A stretch of DNA of 64,000 bases, taken from contig CAVRIV010000002.1 of assembly GCA_963721335.1 (NCBI GenBank), positions 1-64,000 on the forward strand. The letters are read 5' to 3'. This document shows, piece after piece, positions 53,657 to 63,690 of this stretch (position 1 is the first letter of the stretch; the number at the start of each line of letters is the position of its first letter). The position numbers and the translations under genes were made by a program. Origin of the DNA: CAVXDY01 sp963721335. GTDB lineage: Bacteria > Actinomycetota > Thermoleophilia > Miltoncostaeales > Miltoncostaeaceae. The notes beneath the pieces are model-generated. The model ran no database searches. It worked only from the letters and a program-made list of their open reading frames with translations, and was not told the origin of the DNA.

Positions 53657-54746
53657 ATGAGGGCACTGACCTTCCAGGGACGGCACGACGTGCGGGTGGA
53701 GGACCTGCCGGAGGCGGCGATCGAGCTGCCGAGGGACGCGGTGGTGCGGGTCACGCTGGCCGGGATCTGCGGCTCGGACCTCCACATCTACAACGCGGGC
53801 GAGGCGTTCGGCTTCCCGCCGAGCTCGCGCCTCGGCCACGAGTTCATCGGCACGGTCGAGGCGGTGGGCCCGGAGGTGACGAGCGTGTCGGCCGGCGATC
53901 GCGTCATGTCCTCGTGCTCCGTCGCCTGCGGCGAGTGCACCTGGTGCCGGGAGGGCCTCGCCTCGTCCTGCGCGCACTGGTCGCTGTTCGGCTGGGCGCC
54001 GCGCACGTGGCAGCACGGCGGCGTCGGTGCAGGGCGGGCAGTCCGAGCTGGTGCGCGTGCCCTACGCCGACACGACGCTCCACCCGGTGCCCGAGGCGCT
54101 GTCCGGGCCCGATCGCGAGACGACCGTGCTGCCGCTGGTGGACATGATGTCCACCGGCTGGCACGGCCTCACCGCGGCCGGCACCTCCGCCGGGCAGTCG
54201 GTCGTGGTGATCGGCGACGGCGCCGTGGCGCTCGCCGCCGTCCACGGCGCCGTGGCCAAGGGCGCCGAGCGCGTGATCTGCCTCGGCCATCACGCCGATC
54301 GCCTCCAGGTCGCGACGGTCCTCGGCGCCACGGCCACCGTCGACTCGCGCGACGACGACGAGATCCGCGAGGCGGTGATGGAGCATACCGGCGGCGAGGG
54401 CACCCACGTGGTGGTCGACACCATCTCGGGCCCGGAGTCGATGGCCGCCGCGCACGCCTGCGTGCGGCCCGGTGGCACCATCGCCTGCCTCGGCATGGAC
54501 CACTTCATGGGCCAGACCCCGGTCGTGAACTGGAGCGACCAGTTCCTGCGCAACATCTCGGTGACCGGGGGGCTGGTGCCGGGACCGCACTACTTCCCCG
54601 AGCTGCTCGGGCTGGTGGAGGGCGGGAGGATCGACCCCGCGCCGCTGCTCTCGCACCAGCTCCCGCTGGACGAGGCGGCCGAGGGATACCGCCTGATGGC
54701 GGAGCGCGTCGAGGGAGTCACCAAGGTGGCGCTCCGCCCGGGATGA
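53657..54746 (+). CDS. Zinc-dependent alcohol dehydrogenase (one indel)
   Basis: An MDR-family dehydrogenase. Catalytic zinc ligands: Cys in GICGSDLHIYN and His-Glu in GHEFIGTVEAVG. Structural zinc Cys: SCSVACGECTWCREGLASSC. The cofactor fold is VVVIGDGAVALAAVHGAV. The C-terminal half ends GVTKVALRPG. One indel lies near 54030. ATG 53657 was chosen for the family N-terminus MRALTFQGRHDVRVED. It resembles glutathione-independent formaldehyde or threonine dehydrogenases; the substrate is not determined. The stop overlaps the next start (ATGA). Confidence 0.88.
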
Positions 54747-56147
54747 CGAGCCTCGAGGAGCGTCTGGGATCGGCCGGTCAGGGCCACCTGGCCGAGGCGC
54801 TCGCGCGCCTGGAGGGGGAGCCCCGCGACCGCCTTCGCACCGAGCTGGAGGGTCTCGATCTCGAGCTGATCGGGCGCCTGGTGGGGGAGCTGGTGTCGGC
54901 CGAGGCCGCCGGCCCCCTTGGGCACCATCGAGCCGCCGGCGCCGGACGACCTCATCCCCATGCCCCGCACCGACGCCGAGCGGGAGCGCGAGCGCCGGGC
55001 GCGCGAGGTGGGGGAGGAGATGCTCCGGCGGGGCGAGGTGGCGGCGGTGCTGCTGGCGGGCGGGCAGGGGACCCGTCTGGGCTTCGACGGCCCCAAGGGC
55101 GACTTCCCCTTCGCGCCGCTGTCGGGGCGCACCCTGTTCGCCCATCACGCCGCGAAGATCGCGGCCCTGCGGGCGCGGTACGGCCCGCTGCCCTGGTACG
55201 TGCTGACCTCGCCCCAGAACGACGCCGCCACGCGCGCCAGCTTCCGGGCTGCCGGCCACTTCGGCCTCGAGCCGGGGTCGGTGCGCTTCGTGGTGCAGGG
55301 GACGCTGCCCGCGGTCGACCGCCACAGCGGAGCGATCCTGCTGGAGGGTCCGGACCGCGTGGCGCTCTCGCCCGACGGTCACGGGGGGTTGCTCTCGGCC
55401 CTCCGGACATCCGGGGCGCTCGACGAGATGACCCACGAGGGGGTACGGACGATCTTCACCTTCCAGGTCGACAACCCGCTCGTGCGCGTCTGCCGGCCGG
55501 AGCTGCTCGGCCACCACCGCCGGGCGGGGGCGGACATGACCTCCGTGGTGGTCCGCAAGCTGGCCCCCGAGGAGAGGATGGGCGTCATCGCCCGGGTCGA
55601 CGGGAAGACCACCGTGGTGGAGTACAGCGACCTGCCGGACGAGCTGGCCGAGGCGCGCGACGAGGACGGCGAGCTCGTCTACTGGGCCGGATCGATCGCC
55701 GTCCACTGCATCGAGGTGTCCTTCGCCTCGGCCCTCACCGAGGGGGGCCTGCGGCTGCCCTTCCACCGGGCGGTGAAGCGGGTGCCGCACCTCGACGCCG
55801 GGGGCCAGCCCGTCGACCCGTCCGAGCCCAACGCGATCAAGTTCGAGACCTTCCTGTTCGACGCCCTCCCGGCCGCCGAGCGCACCGTCACCGTCGAGGC
55901 CGCCCGCGAGGACGAGTTCTCGCCCATCAAGAACGCCGAGGGAGCGGACTCGCCCGCCACGGCGCGGCGGGACCTGAACGACCTCTACGCCCGCTGGCTC
56001 GAGGCCGCCGGCGTGACCGTGCCGCGCGACGCCGAGGGCCGTCCCGTTGACCTCGAGATCGACCCCCGCCGGGCCCTCGACGCGGACGAGCTGGCGGCAT
56101 CGCTGCCCCCCGGCTTCACGGTCCGCGGCCCCACCGTCATCGACTGA
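54743..56147 (+). CDS. UDPGP-type UDP-sugar pyrophosphorylase (one indel)
   Basis: A nucleotidyltransferase of the UAP1/UGP2 family, usually eukaryotic, that makes UDP-GlcNAc or UDP-glucose. The key motif is AAVLLAGGQGTRLGFDGPKG; other family stretches are PWYVLTSPQND, FQVDNPLVRVC (uridine and Mg site) and NAIKFETFLFDALP. The N-terminal helical domain (residues 1-90, EERLGSAGQGHLAEALARLEG) is present. One indel lies near 54925. The stretch YWAGSIAVHCIEVSF fits UAP1 better than UGP2. It is coupled to the alcohol dehydrogenase gene by ATGA. Confidence 0.86.
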
Positions 56148-56178
56148 CGAGCCACATCCCGGGCTCGCCGACGCGACT

Positions 56179-57111
56179 CTAGGTACGGACCTCCCGGGGG
56201 AGGGAGAAGAAGACGCCCTCGGCGCTCGGCTCCTCCTCGCCGGTGCGGGCGTAGCCGGCCTCCTCCAGGCGCCGCGCGACGTCCTGCACCAGCACCTCGG
56301 GCGCCGACGCGCCGGCCGTGAGGGCGATCCGCTGCTTGCCCGTGAGCCAGCTCATGTCCAGCTCCTCGTCGTTGTCGAGCAGGTAGGCCTCGCAGCCCGA
56401 GGCCTGCGCCACCTCGACCATCCGGTTGGAGTTGGAGGAGTTGCGCGAGCCGACCACCAGCACCAGGTCGGCGCCGTCCTGCACCACCTCGCGCACGGCG
56501 TCCTGGCGGTTCTGGGTGGCGTAGCAGATGTCGCTCGACTTCGGGCTCCAGAGCTCCGGGAAGCGCCGCCTCAGGACCTCGACGATCGCGGTCGTGTCGT
56601 CGATCGACAGCGTCGTCTGGGTGGTCAGCGCGACGTTGGACGGATCGCGCACCTGGACCTTCTCGGCGTCGGCGACGTCCTCCACCACGATCACGGACTC
56701 CGGGGCCTCGCCCATCGTCCCGATCACCTCGTCGTGGTCCAGGTGGCCCACCAGGAGCACCGTCGCACCGCGGGCGGCGTAGCGGCGCACCTCGGCGTGG
56801 ACCTTGGACACCAGCGGGCAGGTGGCGTCGATCACCCGCAGCCGTCGCTCGCGGCAGACGCGGTGCACCTCGGGCGAGACGCCGTGGGCCGACAGGATGA
56901 TCGTCTGGCCCTCCGGAACCTGGCTCTCGGAGTCCACGAACACCGCGCCCTTCGCGGCGAGGGTGGCCACGACGTGGGTGTTGTGGACGATCTCGCCGCG
57001 CACGTACACCGGCGGGCCGAGCTCCTCGAGCACCCGCTCGACGGTCTCGATGGCGCGGTCCACCCCGGCGCAGTAGCCGCGGGGGGAGACGAGCTCGAGC
57101 TTCTCGGACAC
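56179..57111 (-). CDS. ispH: 4-hydroxy-3-methylbut-2-enyl diphosphate reductase, 310 aa
   Basis: The last step of the MEP isoprenoid pathway. Three iron-sulfur Cys are in place: SPRGYCAGVDRAI, VIDATCPLVSKVH and SSDICYATQNRQ. Conserved GEIVHNTHVV, LSAHGVSP and VVGSRNSSNSNR are present. Uninterrupted and of normal length. GTG 57111 follows a minus-strand TACCCT box by 6 nt, without a ribosome-binding site. Confidence 0.96.
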   Translation of the reverse strand: MSEKLELVSPRGYCAGVDRAIETVERVLEELGPPVYVRGEIVHNTHVVATLAAKGAVFVDSESQVPEGQTIILSAHGVSPEVHRVCRERRLRVIDATCPLVSKVHAEVRRYAARGATVLLVGHLDHDEVIGTMGEAPESVIVVEDVADAEKVQVRDPSNVALTTQTTLSIDDTTAIVEVLRRRFPELWSPKSSDICYATQNRQDAVREVVQDGADLVLVVGSRNSSNSNRMVEVAQASGCEAYLLDNDEELDMSWLTGKQRIALTAGASAPEVLVQDVARRLEEAGYARTGEEEPSAEGVFFSLPREVRT

Positions 57112-57117
57112 GGGCCA

Positions 57118-57123
57118 AGGGTA
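57118..57123 (-). promoter_or_regulatory. -10 element TACCCT for ispH, likely leaderless
   Basis: TACCCT on the minus strand ends 6 nt before the ispH GTG. With the plus-strand box at 57139 it makes a divergent pair within only 39 bp. Confidence 0.42.
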
Positions 57124-57138
57124 CCCGACCCCGACGCG

Positions 57139-57144
57139 TATCGT
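57139..57144 (+). promoter_or_regulatory. -10 element TATCGT, likely leaderless
   Basis: TATCGT ends 6 nt before GTG 57151, the hydrolase start. Confidence 0.42.
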
Positions 57145-57150
57145 CTCGGC

Positions 57151-57972
57151 GTGGGCACCATCGCGACGCTCGAGGCCGGGACGGGGCCCACGGTGCTTCT
57201 GGTGCACGGGCTCAACGGCTTCAAGGAGGGCTGGGGCCCGCTGCCCGAGGCGCTCGCCGCGGCGGGCGCCCGGGCCGTCGCGGTCGACCTGCCCGGGCTT
57301 CGGGGCCAGCCCCCGGCTCGCTCGCGGCCGCACCGGCCCGGGCGCCCTCGCCCGCGGCGCTCGAGCCGCTCGTGTCCTCGCTGGCGCCGGTCGGCGTCTG
57401 TCGGGCACTCGCTGGGCACCCAGGTCGCCATGATCCTGGCGGCGCGGCGCCCCGACGCCGTGGGACGGATGGCGCTGCTCGCGCCGTGGGTGCTCCCCCG
57501 CCCGATGCGGCTGCCGCCGCGCGGGCGTCTCCGACCTCGTCCAGATCCCGCTCGTCGGCCCGCGCGCTCGCGCGCCTCGCCATCGCCCGTCGTCCGCCGC
57601 AGCCCCGAGCGCCGCCGCGAGGCCTTCCTCGACGGCCATCGCCGACCCCGGCGCGCTCACGGGCGACCCCGCCATGGCGGCCCTGCTCCAGGAGGCGAGC
57701 GACCGGCTCTCGACGGCCGACCTGCGGGCGATCGACCGACTGGGCGTCGCGCGGCCTCGGCACCGACGTGCGGCCGCTCGTCCCGCGGCTGCCCCAGCCG
57801 ACCCTGGTGGTCGTGGGGACGCTCGACCGCATCACCCGGCCGGCGGGCGCGGAGTGGCTGGCGGGCGCCCTTCCGGCGGGGCGCCTCCTGCGGCTGCCGG
57901 GCGTCGGGCACTTCCCGCACCTCGAGGAGCCCGTCCACGGTGCTCCCGGCCCTGGCGGCGCACCTGACATGA
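57151..57972 (+). CDS. Alpha/beta hydrolase (many indels)
   Basis: A general alpha/beta-hydrolase of unknown substrate. Oxyanion motif LLVHGLNGFKEGWGP, nucleophile elbow VGHSLGTQVAMILA, and a C-terminal LVVVGTLDRITRPAGAEW for the Asp with GVGHFPHLEEPV for the His. The cap region is scrambled by at least five indels between 57300 and 57940. All three catalytic positions survive, so the gene is probably real. It ends HLT-stop at 57970-57972 and overlaps the next ATG. Confidence 0.8.
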   Translation: MGTIATLEAGTGPTVLLVHGLNGFKEGWGPLPEALAAAGARAVAVDLPGLRGQPPARSRPHRPGRPRPRRSSRSCPRWRRSASVGHSLGTQVAMILAARRPDAVGRMALLAPWVLPRPMRLPPRGRLRPRPDPARRPARSRASPSPVVRRSPERRREAFLDGHRRPRRAHGRPRHGGPAPGGERPALDGRPAGDRPTGRRAASAPTCGRSSRGCPSRPWWSWGRSTASPGRRARSGWRAPFRRGASCGCRASGTSRTSRSPSTVLPALAAHLT

Positions 57973-58773
57973 CCGCCGACCTGCTGACCCTGGCCGAGGC
58001 CGTCGCGCGGGAGGCCGGCGACCTGCTGCTCGGGCGCTTCGGCGCTCCGGCCACGGGCCTCGTCGTCCAAGACCAGCCGCACCGACCTGGTGAGCGACGC
58101 CGACCGGGCCGCCGAGGCGCTGATCGTGGACCGCATCCGTCGTGCACGCCCCGGCGACGCCATCGTGGCCGAGGAGGGCGGCGGCGGCGAGGGCGCGTCG
58201 GGGGTCCGCTGGCTCGTGGATCCCCTCGACGGCACGATCAACTACCTCTGGGGCATCCCGCAGTGGAGCGTCAGCGTGGCCGCCCTCGACGCGGACGGCC
58301 CGTTGGTGGGGGTGGTGCACGACCCCGGGCGCGGCGAGACCTTCACGGCGCGCCGGGGCGAGGGCGCCCGTCTGGGCGACCGCCGGCTGCGCATCGAGGC
58401 CGGCCCGCCGCTCGACCAGGCGCTCGTCGCCACCGGGTTCAGCTACCGCGCCGAGCGGCGGGCGGTCCAGGCGCAGCTTCTCGCGCGGGTGCTGCCGGCG
58501 GTGCGCGACGTCCGGCGGTTCGGCTCCGCCGCGATCGACCTGGCCTGGCTCGCCGCGGGCCGCGTGGACGGCTACTACGAGACCGGCCTCAACCCATGGG
58601 ACTGGGCGGCCGGCGGCCTGCTGGTGCGCGAGGCCGGGGGTGTGGTGGTGCAGGTGGCCGAGGACAGCCTGGTGGCCGCCGCGCCCGGGCTCATCGAGCC
58701 GCTGCTCGCGCTCGTCGACGTGAGCGAGCGCGCTGTGGGAGGTCGACGTCGCGCGGACGGCCGCGATCGCTGA
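57969..58773 (+). CDS. Inositol monophosphatase-family protein (indels)
   Basis: A Mg-dependent sugar or inositol phosphatase. VAEEGG gives the metal Glu pair, WLVDPLDGTINYLWG the second motif and NPWDWAAGGLLVREAGG the third. ATG 57969 opens TADLLTLAEAVAREAGDLLL, the usual N-terminal helix. An indel near 58072 divides it. The open frame runs to TGA 58771-58773; the true stop may be TGA 58721-58723, overlapping the next GTG, if another indel is present. It could act on myo-inositol phosphate, histidinol phosphate or fructose bisphosphate. Confidence 0.86.
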
Positions 58774-59504
58774 TGATGGTCGTCTACCACGCGGCCTACG
58801 ACGTCGAGCTCCTCGGGCCGGGCGTGCCCATCGACCCCTTCAGCGGCGGCTGGCGGGCGCTGCAGGTGGCGACCGGCTCGTCGTTCCTGTTCATCACCGG
58901 GGTGAGCCTGTGGATCTCGAACTGCGCGCTCCCGCGCCCGGGGGCTCTCCGGCCGCGCCCTCTACCTCCGCCACGCCCGCCGCGCCGCGGAGGTGCTGGC
59001 GGCCGCCCTGCTGGTGACCGTCGTGACGCGCATCGCCCTGGGGGACGACTACATCCGCTTCGGCATCCTCCACTGCATCGGGGTGGCGATGCTGATCCTG
59101 CCGCTCCTGGTGCGGCTCGCCCCGCCCCTGCTGATGGCGCTCGGCGTGGCCGTCATCGCCGCCGGCCTGGCCCTCGCCGACGCCGGCCCGCGGTCGGACG
59201 CCTTCGGCCTCCTGGTGCTGGGCGTGCGCCGCACGGGCACCGCGGGCGTCAACTGGTACCCGCTCCTCCCGTGGCTCGGCCCGGCGATCCTGGGCCTCGC
59301 GGCCGGCGCCCTGCTCTACCCCGACGGCCGCCGCGGCGCCCTGGGGGCGACGCCTGCCCGACCCCCCCGCACGCCCGGGCGCTCGGGTGGCCGGGGCGCC
59401 ACGCGCTGCCGATCTACCTGGTGCACCAGATCGTGCTGATCGCCCTGGTGGCGGCCGCGCTGTCCCTCGCCGGCGTCGAGGTGAGCCTGGACGACATCCA
59501 CTGA
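58720..59504 (+). CDS. DUF1624/heparan-alpha-glucosaminide acetyltransferase-like membrane protein (indels)
   Basis: A multi-helix membrane protein. The N-terminus can be read as RALWEVDVARTAAIALMMVVYH, the family's first helix with its conserved H/D region, then FSGGWRALQVATGSSFLFITGVSLWIS. The middle has FGILHCIGVAMLILPLLV and a Tyr-Pro-Leu-Leu-Pro-Trp loop; the end is LPIYLVHQIVLIALVAAAL. At least three indels (near 58733, 58945 and 59345) break the frame. The role is unknown; members are thought to be membrane acyltransferases. GTG 58720 is a tentative start. Confidence 0.75.
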
Positions 59505-59518
59505 ATTGCGTCAGCGTA

Positions 59519-59547
59519 CGCCGGGCCCGAAAAACGTGGGCCCGGCG
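59519..59547 (+). terminator. Strong hairpin after the DUF1624 gene
   Basis: A perfect 10-bp stem, CGCCGGGCCC with GGGCCCGGCG, and loop GAAAAACGT begins 15 nt after the stop codon. A second nested hairpin follows at 59585-59619 (CGGCGGGC with GCCCGCCG, enclosing CCGCC-TTC-GGCGG). Neither has a U-tract. They are best read as a GC-type terminator array. Confidence 0.5.
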
Positions 59548-59660
59548 GGACGCCATGCACGGCCTGGCCGGCCGCACATGCGGACGGCGGGCTCCGCCTT
59601 CGGCGGGGCTGGCCCGCCGAAAACCCATCGACATGTGAGTCGGGGTGGATGGATCGGCTC

Positions 59661-59762
59661 TTTCCGGCGCCCGCCCCCGGCGCAGCCGGTGCGCCGGTCT
59701 GCGCGGGCCGCCGCCAGGCGGTCCCGCGCGCGCTTGATGGCCCCGCCCAAGAGGGCCATCAA
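59661..59762. repeat. Three-hairpin structured intergenic element, copy B
   Basis: Hairpin 1: CCGGCGCA (59677-59684) with TGCGCCGG (59690-59697). Hairpin 2: GCGCGGGCCGCC (59701-59712) with 59717-59729, one bulged T, loop GCCA. Hairpin 3: TTGATGGCCC (59734-59743) with GGGCCATCAA (59753-59762), loop CGCCCAAGA. The order, spacing, GCCA loop and CGCYCAAGA loop match copy A at 11286-11406, whereas stem 2 and the outer part of stem 3 differ by paired changes. It lies between convergent genes, 25 nt past the metY stop. Confidence 0.65.
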
Positions 59763-59786
59763 CCGCATGAGGAGATGCCGACGCCG

Positions 59787-61088
59787 CTAGGCGGAGGCGG
59801 TGATCGCCTGGTCCAGGTCCCAGACGATGTCGTCGACGGTCTCGAGCCCGACCGACATCCGCACCATGTCGTCGGTGACGCCGGCGCGCGGCGAGGCCCT
59901 CCTCGTCGAGGCGCCGGTGGGTGGTGGAGGCCGGGTGGATGATCAGCGTCTTGGCGTCGCCGACGTTGGCCAGGTGCGAGCAGAGCTCGCAGGCCTCGAT
60001 CAGCCGCTGGCCCGCCTCGCGGCCGCCGCGCGACGCCGAAGGTCAGGACCGAGCCCGCGCCGCAGCGGCAGGTAGCGCGCGGCGCGCTCGCGCTCGGGCT
60101 GTCCGGGCAGGCCGGGGTAGCTCACCCACTCCACCCCCGGGTGACCCGCGAGGAACTCGGCCAGCGCGTCGGCGTTCTCCACGTGGCGGTCCATCCGCAG
60201 CGACAGCGTCTCGAGGCCCTGGAGCAGCAGGAAGGCGTTGAACGGCGACAGCACCGGCCCCAGGTCGCGCATCGTCTCGACGCGCGCCTTCATGATGAAG
60301 GCGAAGTTCCCGAACGTCTCCGCGTAGCGCAGGCCCCGGTAGCCCGGGCTCGGCTCGACCAGCCCGGGGAAGCGGCCGTCGGCCCACGGGAAGGTGCCGC
60401 CGTCCACCAGCACCCCGCCGATCGACGGTGCCGTGGCCGCAGATCCACTTGGTGGCCGAGTGGCGACACCAGGTCGGCGCCGTGCTCGAGCGGGCGGCAG
60501 AGGTACGGCGTGGCGAAGGTGTTGTCGATCAGCAGCGGCACGGCCGGCCTCGTCCGCCATCGGCCACCATGGCGGCGATGTCGAGCACGTCGAGGCGCGG
60601 GTTGCCGATCGTCTCGCCGTAGAGCAGCCGCGTGCGCGGCGTCGACGGCCTCCCGCCAGGCGCCGAGGTCGGCCGGGTCGACGAACGTCGTCTCGATGCC
60701 GAAGCGGGCCAGCGTGATCGAGAGCTGGTTGTGGCTGCCGCCGTAGAGGTGTCGCGAGGCGACGACGTGGTCGCCGGCCTCCAGCAGCGTCGTGATGCGC
60801 GACCGCCTGGGCCGCCAGGCCGCTCGCCGTGGCGAGCGCGCCGACCCCGCCCTCGAGGCTCGCCATCCGCTCCTCGAACACCGCGGTCGTCGGGTTCATG
60901 ATCCGCGTGTAGATGTTGCCGAAGCGGTTGAGGTCGAAGAGGTCGGCCGCGTGCGTCGGAGTCCTCGAAGACGTAGGCCGCGGTCTGGTGGATCGGCACC
61001 GCCCGCGAGCCGGTGATCGGGTCGACGCGCTGGCCGGCGTGGAGCGCGCGGGTGTCGAACCCGAAGTCGCGGCCCGTCGGGCGCTCAC
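59787..61088 (-). CDS. metY: O-acetylhomoserine sulfhydrylase / homocysteine synthase (many indels)
   Basis: A PLP enzyme making homocysteine from O-acetylhomoserine and sulfide. The N-terminus reads FGFDTRALHAGQRVDPITGSRAVPIHQTAAYVF, then GNIYTRIMNPTTAVFEERMASLEGG, the PLP-lysine site HSATKWICGHG, and the C-terminal SVGLETVDDIVWDLDQAI. At least eight indels interrupt it. GTG 61088 overlaps the stop of the CoA-binding gene (GTGA). It makes the substrate of metH, also in this window. Confidence 0.92.
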
Positions 61089-61593
61089 GCGACGAACGCG
61101 TCCATGCGGCGCGAGCCGATCACCCCGGTGGACAGCCCGACCACGTTGAGGCCGCCGAAGAAGCGGCAGTGCTCCATCTTGATGCAGCGGTCCTCCACCA
61201 CCTCCAGGCCCGGCGTCGCGCGCGCGGGCCGCCGACTCCGGCTCGGAGATGCCGAGCTGCATCCAGACCACCTTCGCGCCGAGCGCGATCGCCTCGTCGA
61301 CGATCGGCGGGCACGTCCTCGGGCCGCCGGAAGATGTTCACGATCTCGAGCGGCCCGGCGGCCGCGGCCTCCTCCAGCGACGCCACGCACGGGTCGCCCG
61401 AGCACCTCGTCGCAGGTCGGGTTGACCGGCGTGATCTCGTAGCCGTTGGCCGACCATGTGGACCATCGCCCGGTAGCTCGGGCGGTCGGGGCGCGGCGAC
61501 AGCCCCACCACCGCCAGGCGGCGGTAGCGATCGAGGATGCGGCGCACGTCGTCCGAGGGCGCGCCGTGGGCTCATTCCGGCGTACTGGGCCAC
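61085..61593 (-). CDS. CoA-binding domain protein, YccU-like (indels)
   Basis: A single Rossmann CoA-binding domain, commonly linked to metY in actinobacteria. Readable parts: VRRILDRYRRLAVVGLSPRPDRPSYRA, NGYEITPVNPTCDEVLGRP, VNIFRRPEDVP, and the end EDRCIKMEHCRFFGGLNVVGLSTG. About five indels break the frame. GTG 61593 follows a minus-strand CATACT box by 6 nt. Confidence 0.83.
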
Positions 61594-61599
61594 GGGGCA

Positions 61600-61605
61600 A
61601 GTATG
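61600..61605 (-). promoter_or_regulatory. -10 element CATACT for the CoA-binding/metY pair
   Basis: CATACT on the minus strand ends 6 nt before GTG 61593, another leaderless arrangement. Its -35 region (TTGTGA, about 61621-61626) lies inside the first unit of the PHO box. Confidence 0.42.
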
Positions 61606-61618
61606 CCGGGGCGACCGT

Positions 61619-61662
61619 GTTCACAAGTCGTTCACCACAGGGTCACGGGAAAGTCACCCGTG
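61619..61662 (+). promoter_or_regulatory. PHO box: four 11-bp direct repeats
   Basis: Four units start at 61619, 61630, 61641 and 61652, beginning GTTCAC, GTTCAC, GGTCAC and AGTCAC, each exactly 11 nt apart. This matches the PhoP-binding direct-repeat units known in Streptomyces. A -10-like TTACGT follows near 61679. It should place pstSCA under phosphate control. Confidence 0.82.
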
Positions 61663-61751
61663 CCGCGCCAGGCCTGGGTTACGTTCGCCGCCGGTCCCAC
61701 GGGACCCGCCTCGGGCGGGCCCCGCCCTTCACCGAGAGGAGCACCACGCAG

Positions 61752-62742
61752 ATGGCACGTGGACGCCGACTCGCCGTGGCGATCGCCGCGACGGCATTGG
61801 CTCTTGGAACGCTCGCGGCGGCCGGCTGCGGCGACGACGACGACTCGGCCTCCGGGCACCGCCGGCGGCGGGCTCCGACCTCTCCGGCAACATCACGATC
61901 GACGGCTCCTCCACCGTCGGGCCCCTCACCTCCGCCGCCGCCGAGGCCTTCAACGGCGAGAACTCCGACGTGAACATCACCGTCGGCACCTCGGGCACGG
62001 GCGGCGGCTTCGAGCTGTTCTGCAACGGCGAGACCGACATCTCACGACGCCTCCGCCCCGATCAACGACGAGCAGATCGCCGCCTGCGAGGCGGGCGGCG
62101 TCACGTACGAGGAGCTGCGCGTGGCCTCGGACGGCATCACGCTCGTCACCGGCAACGACCCTCGAACGTCGGCGGCGACGGCAACCTCACGCTCAAGCAG
62201 CTCGAGGCGATCTGGGCCCCCGACTCCAAGATCAACAACTGGAAGGACATCCCCGGCCGGCAGCTTCGACGACGTGCCGCTCACGCTGGCGGGCGCCGAC
62301 TCGCAGTCGGGCACCTACGACTTCTTCAACGAGAAGGTCCTGGGCGAGGACGCCGCGGGTGAGACGATCGAGCCCCGGCAGGACTACACCGCCTCGGCCG
62401 ACGACAACGTCACGGTGCGCGCGGTGCAGAGCGCCGAGGGCGGCCTCGGGCTACTTCGGCTACACGTACTTCGAGGAGAACACGGACACGCTGAAGGACT
62501 TCGCGATCGACGGCGTCAAGCCGACGGCCGAGACGATCACCGACGGCACCTACCCGCTGTCGCGGCCGCTCTTCATCTACGTGAAGCACGACCGCGCTGG
62601 CGACCGGCCCGAGGTGAAGGCCTTCGTCCAGTACTACCTGGAGAACGCCATCACGCTCGCCGAGGAGCAGCAGTTCGTGCCGGCCCCGCAGGCCGACCTG
62701 GACGCGGCCATCGCGAAGCTCGGGCGTAGGCTCGCCGCGTGA
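61752..62742 (+). CDS. pstS: Phosphate-binding lipoprotein of the Pst transporter (indels)
   Basis: Captures phosphate outside the membrane. ATG 61752 gives a lipoprotein signal with lipobox LAAAGC. The phosphate-site motif ITIDGSSTVGPLT, SGTGGGFELFCNGETDIS and GADSQSGTYDFFNE are present. The C-terminus ends near AAIAKLG. About five indels break the frame. A GAGAGGAG ribosome-binding site precedes the start, and the PHO box lies 90 bp upstream. Confidence 0.93.
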
Positions 62743-63681
62743 CGACCGCCGGACCCATCCCGCTCGCCGGGCCCGGCGGGCCTTCGCAGGAACCGCCGCC
62801 GCCCCCTGGAGCAGGTCACCCTCCTGCTCCTGGGGGCCGCGGCGCTCGTCTCGGTGCTGGTGACGGTCGGCATCGTCTTCACGCTGCTCGGGGAGGGGCT
62901 GCCGTTCTTCACCGACGGCGGCGTCGGCCTCTGGGACTTCCTCAGCGGCACCACCTGGCAGCCCAACGCCGAGAAGTTCGGCGTGCTGCCGCTCCTGGTG
63001 GCGTCGCTGTGGATCGCCGGCATCGCGGCCGTCGGTGGCGATCCCGCTCGGGCTCGGGGCCGCGATCTACCTCTCCGAGTACGCGCACGAGCGCGTGCGC
63101 CGCACGGTCAAGCCGATCCTCGAGCTGCTCGCCGGCATGCCGACGATCGTGCTCGGCTTCTTCGCCATCGACTCGCTGACGCCGTTCCTCCAGGACCTCG
63201 GCGTGATCGGCAAGGGCCAGCTCTTCAGCGCCCTGTCGGCCGGCATCGTCGTGGGGCTGCTGATCACGCCGTTCATCAGCTCGCTCTCGGAGGACGCGAT
63301 GCGGGCCGTGCCGCGCGCGATGCGGGAGGGGGCCTACGGCGTCGGGGCCACCAAGCGGGTCGTGGCCATCGCGGATCGTGCTCCCGGCCGCGCTCTCGGG
63401 GGTCGTGGCGTCGATCGTGCTCGGCATCTCCCGGGCGGTGGGGGAGACCATGGCCGTGACGCTGGCCGCCGGCACGCAGCCGCGGCTGACCAGCGATCCG
63501 ACCGAGCGGCATGCAGACGATCACGGCCTACATCGTCGCGATCTCCAAGGGTGAGGCCACCCGGGGCACCGTGCAGTACAAGTCGATCTTCGCCGTCGGC
63601 ATGCTGCTGTTCGTGGTCACGCTGATCATCAACATCGTCGCGCTGCGCTTCGTGCGCCGCTTCCGGACCGTCTACCAGTAG
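62739..63681 (+). CDS. pstC: Phosphate ABC transporter permease PstC (indels)
   Basis: A membrane permease subunit. Six helices can be followed: LLLGAAALVSVLVTVGIVFTL, LLVASLWIAGIAA and others. The permease loop that contacts the ATPase is GVGATKRVVAI, near RAVPRAMREGA. The last helix is MLLFVVTLIINIVALRFV, and TVYQ-stop ends it. GTG 62739 overlaps the pstS stop. About four indels are present. Confidence 0.92.
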
Positions 63682-63690
63682 GGGCGCCGA

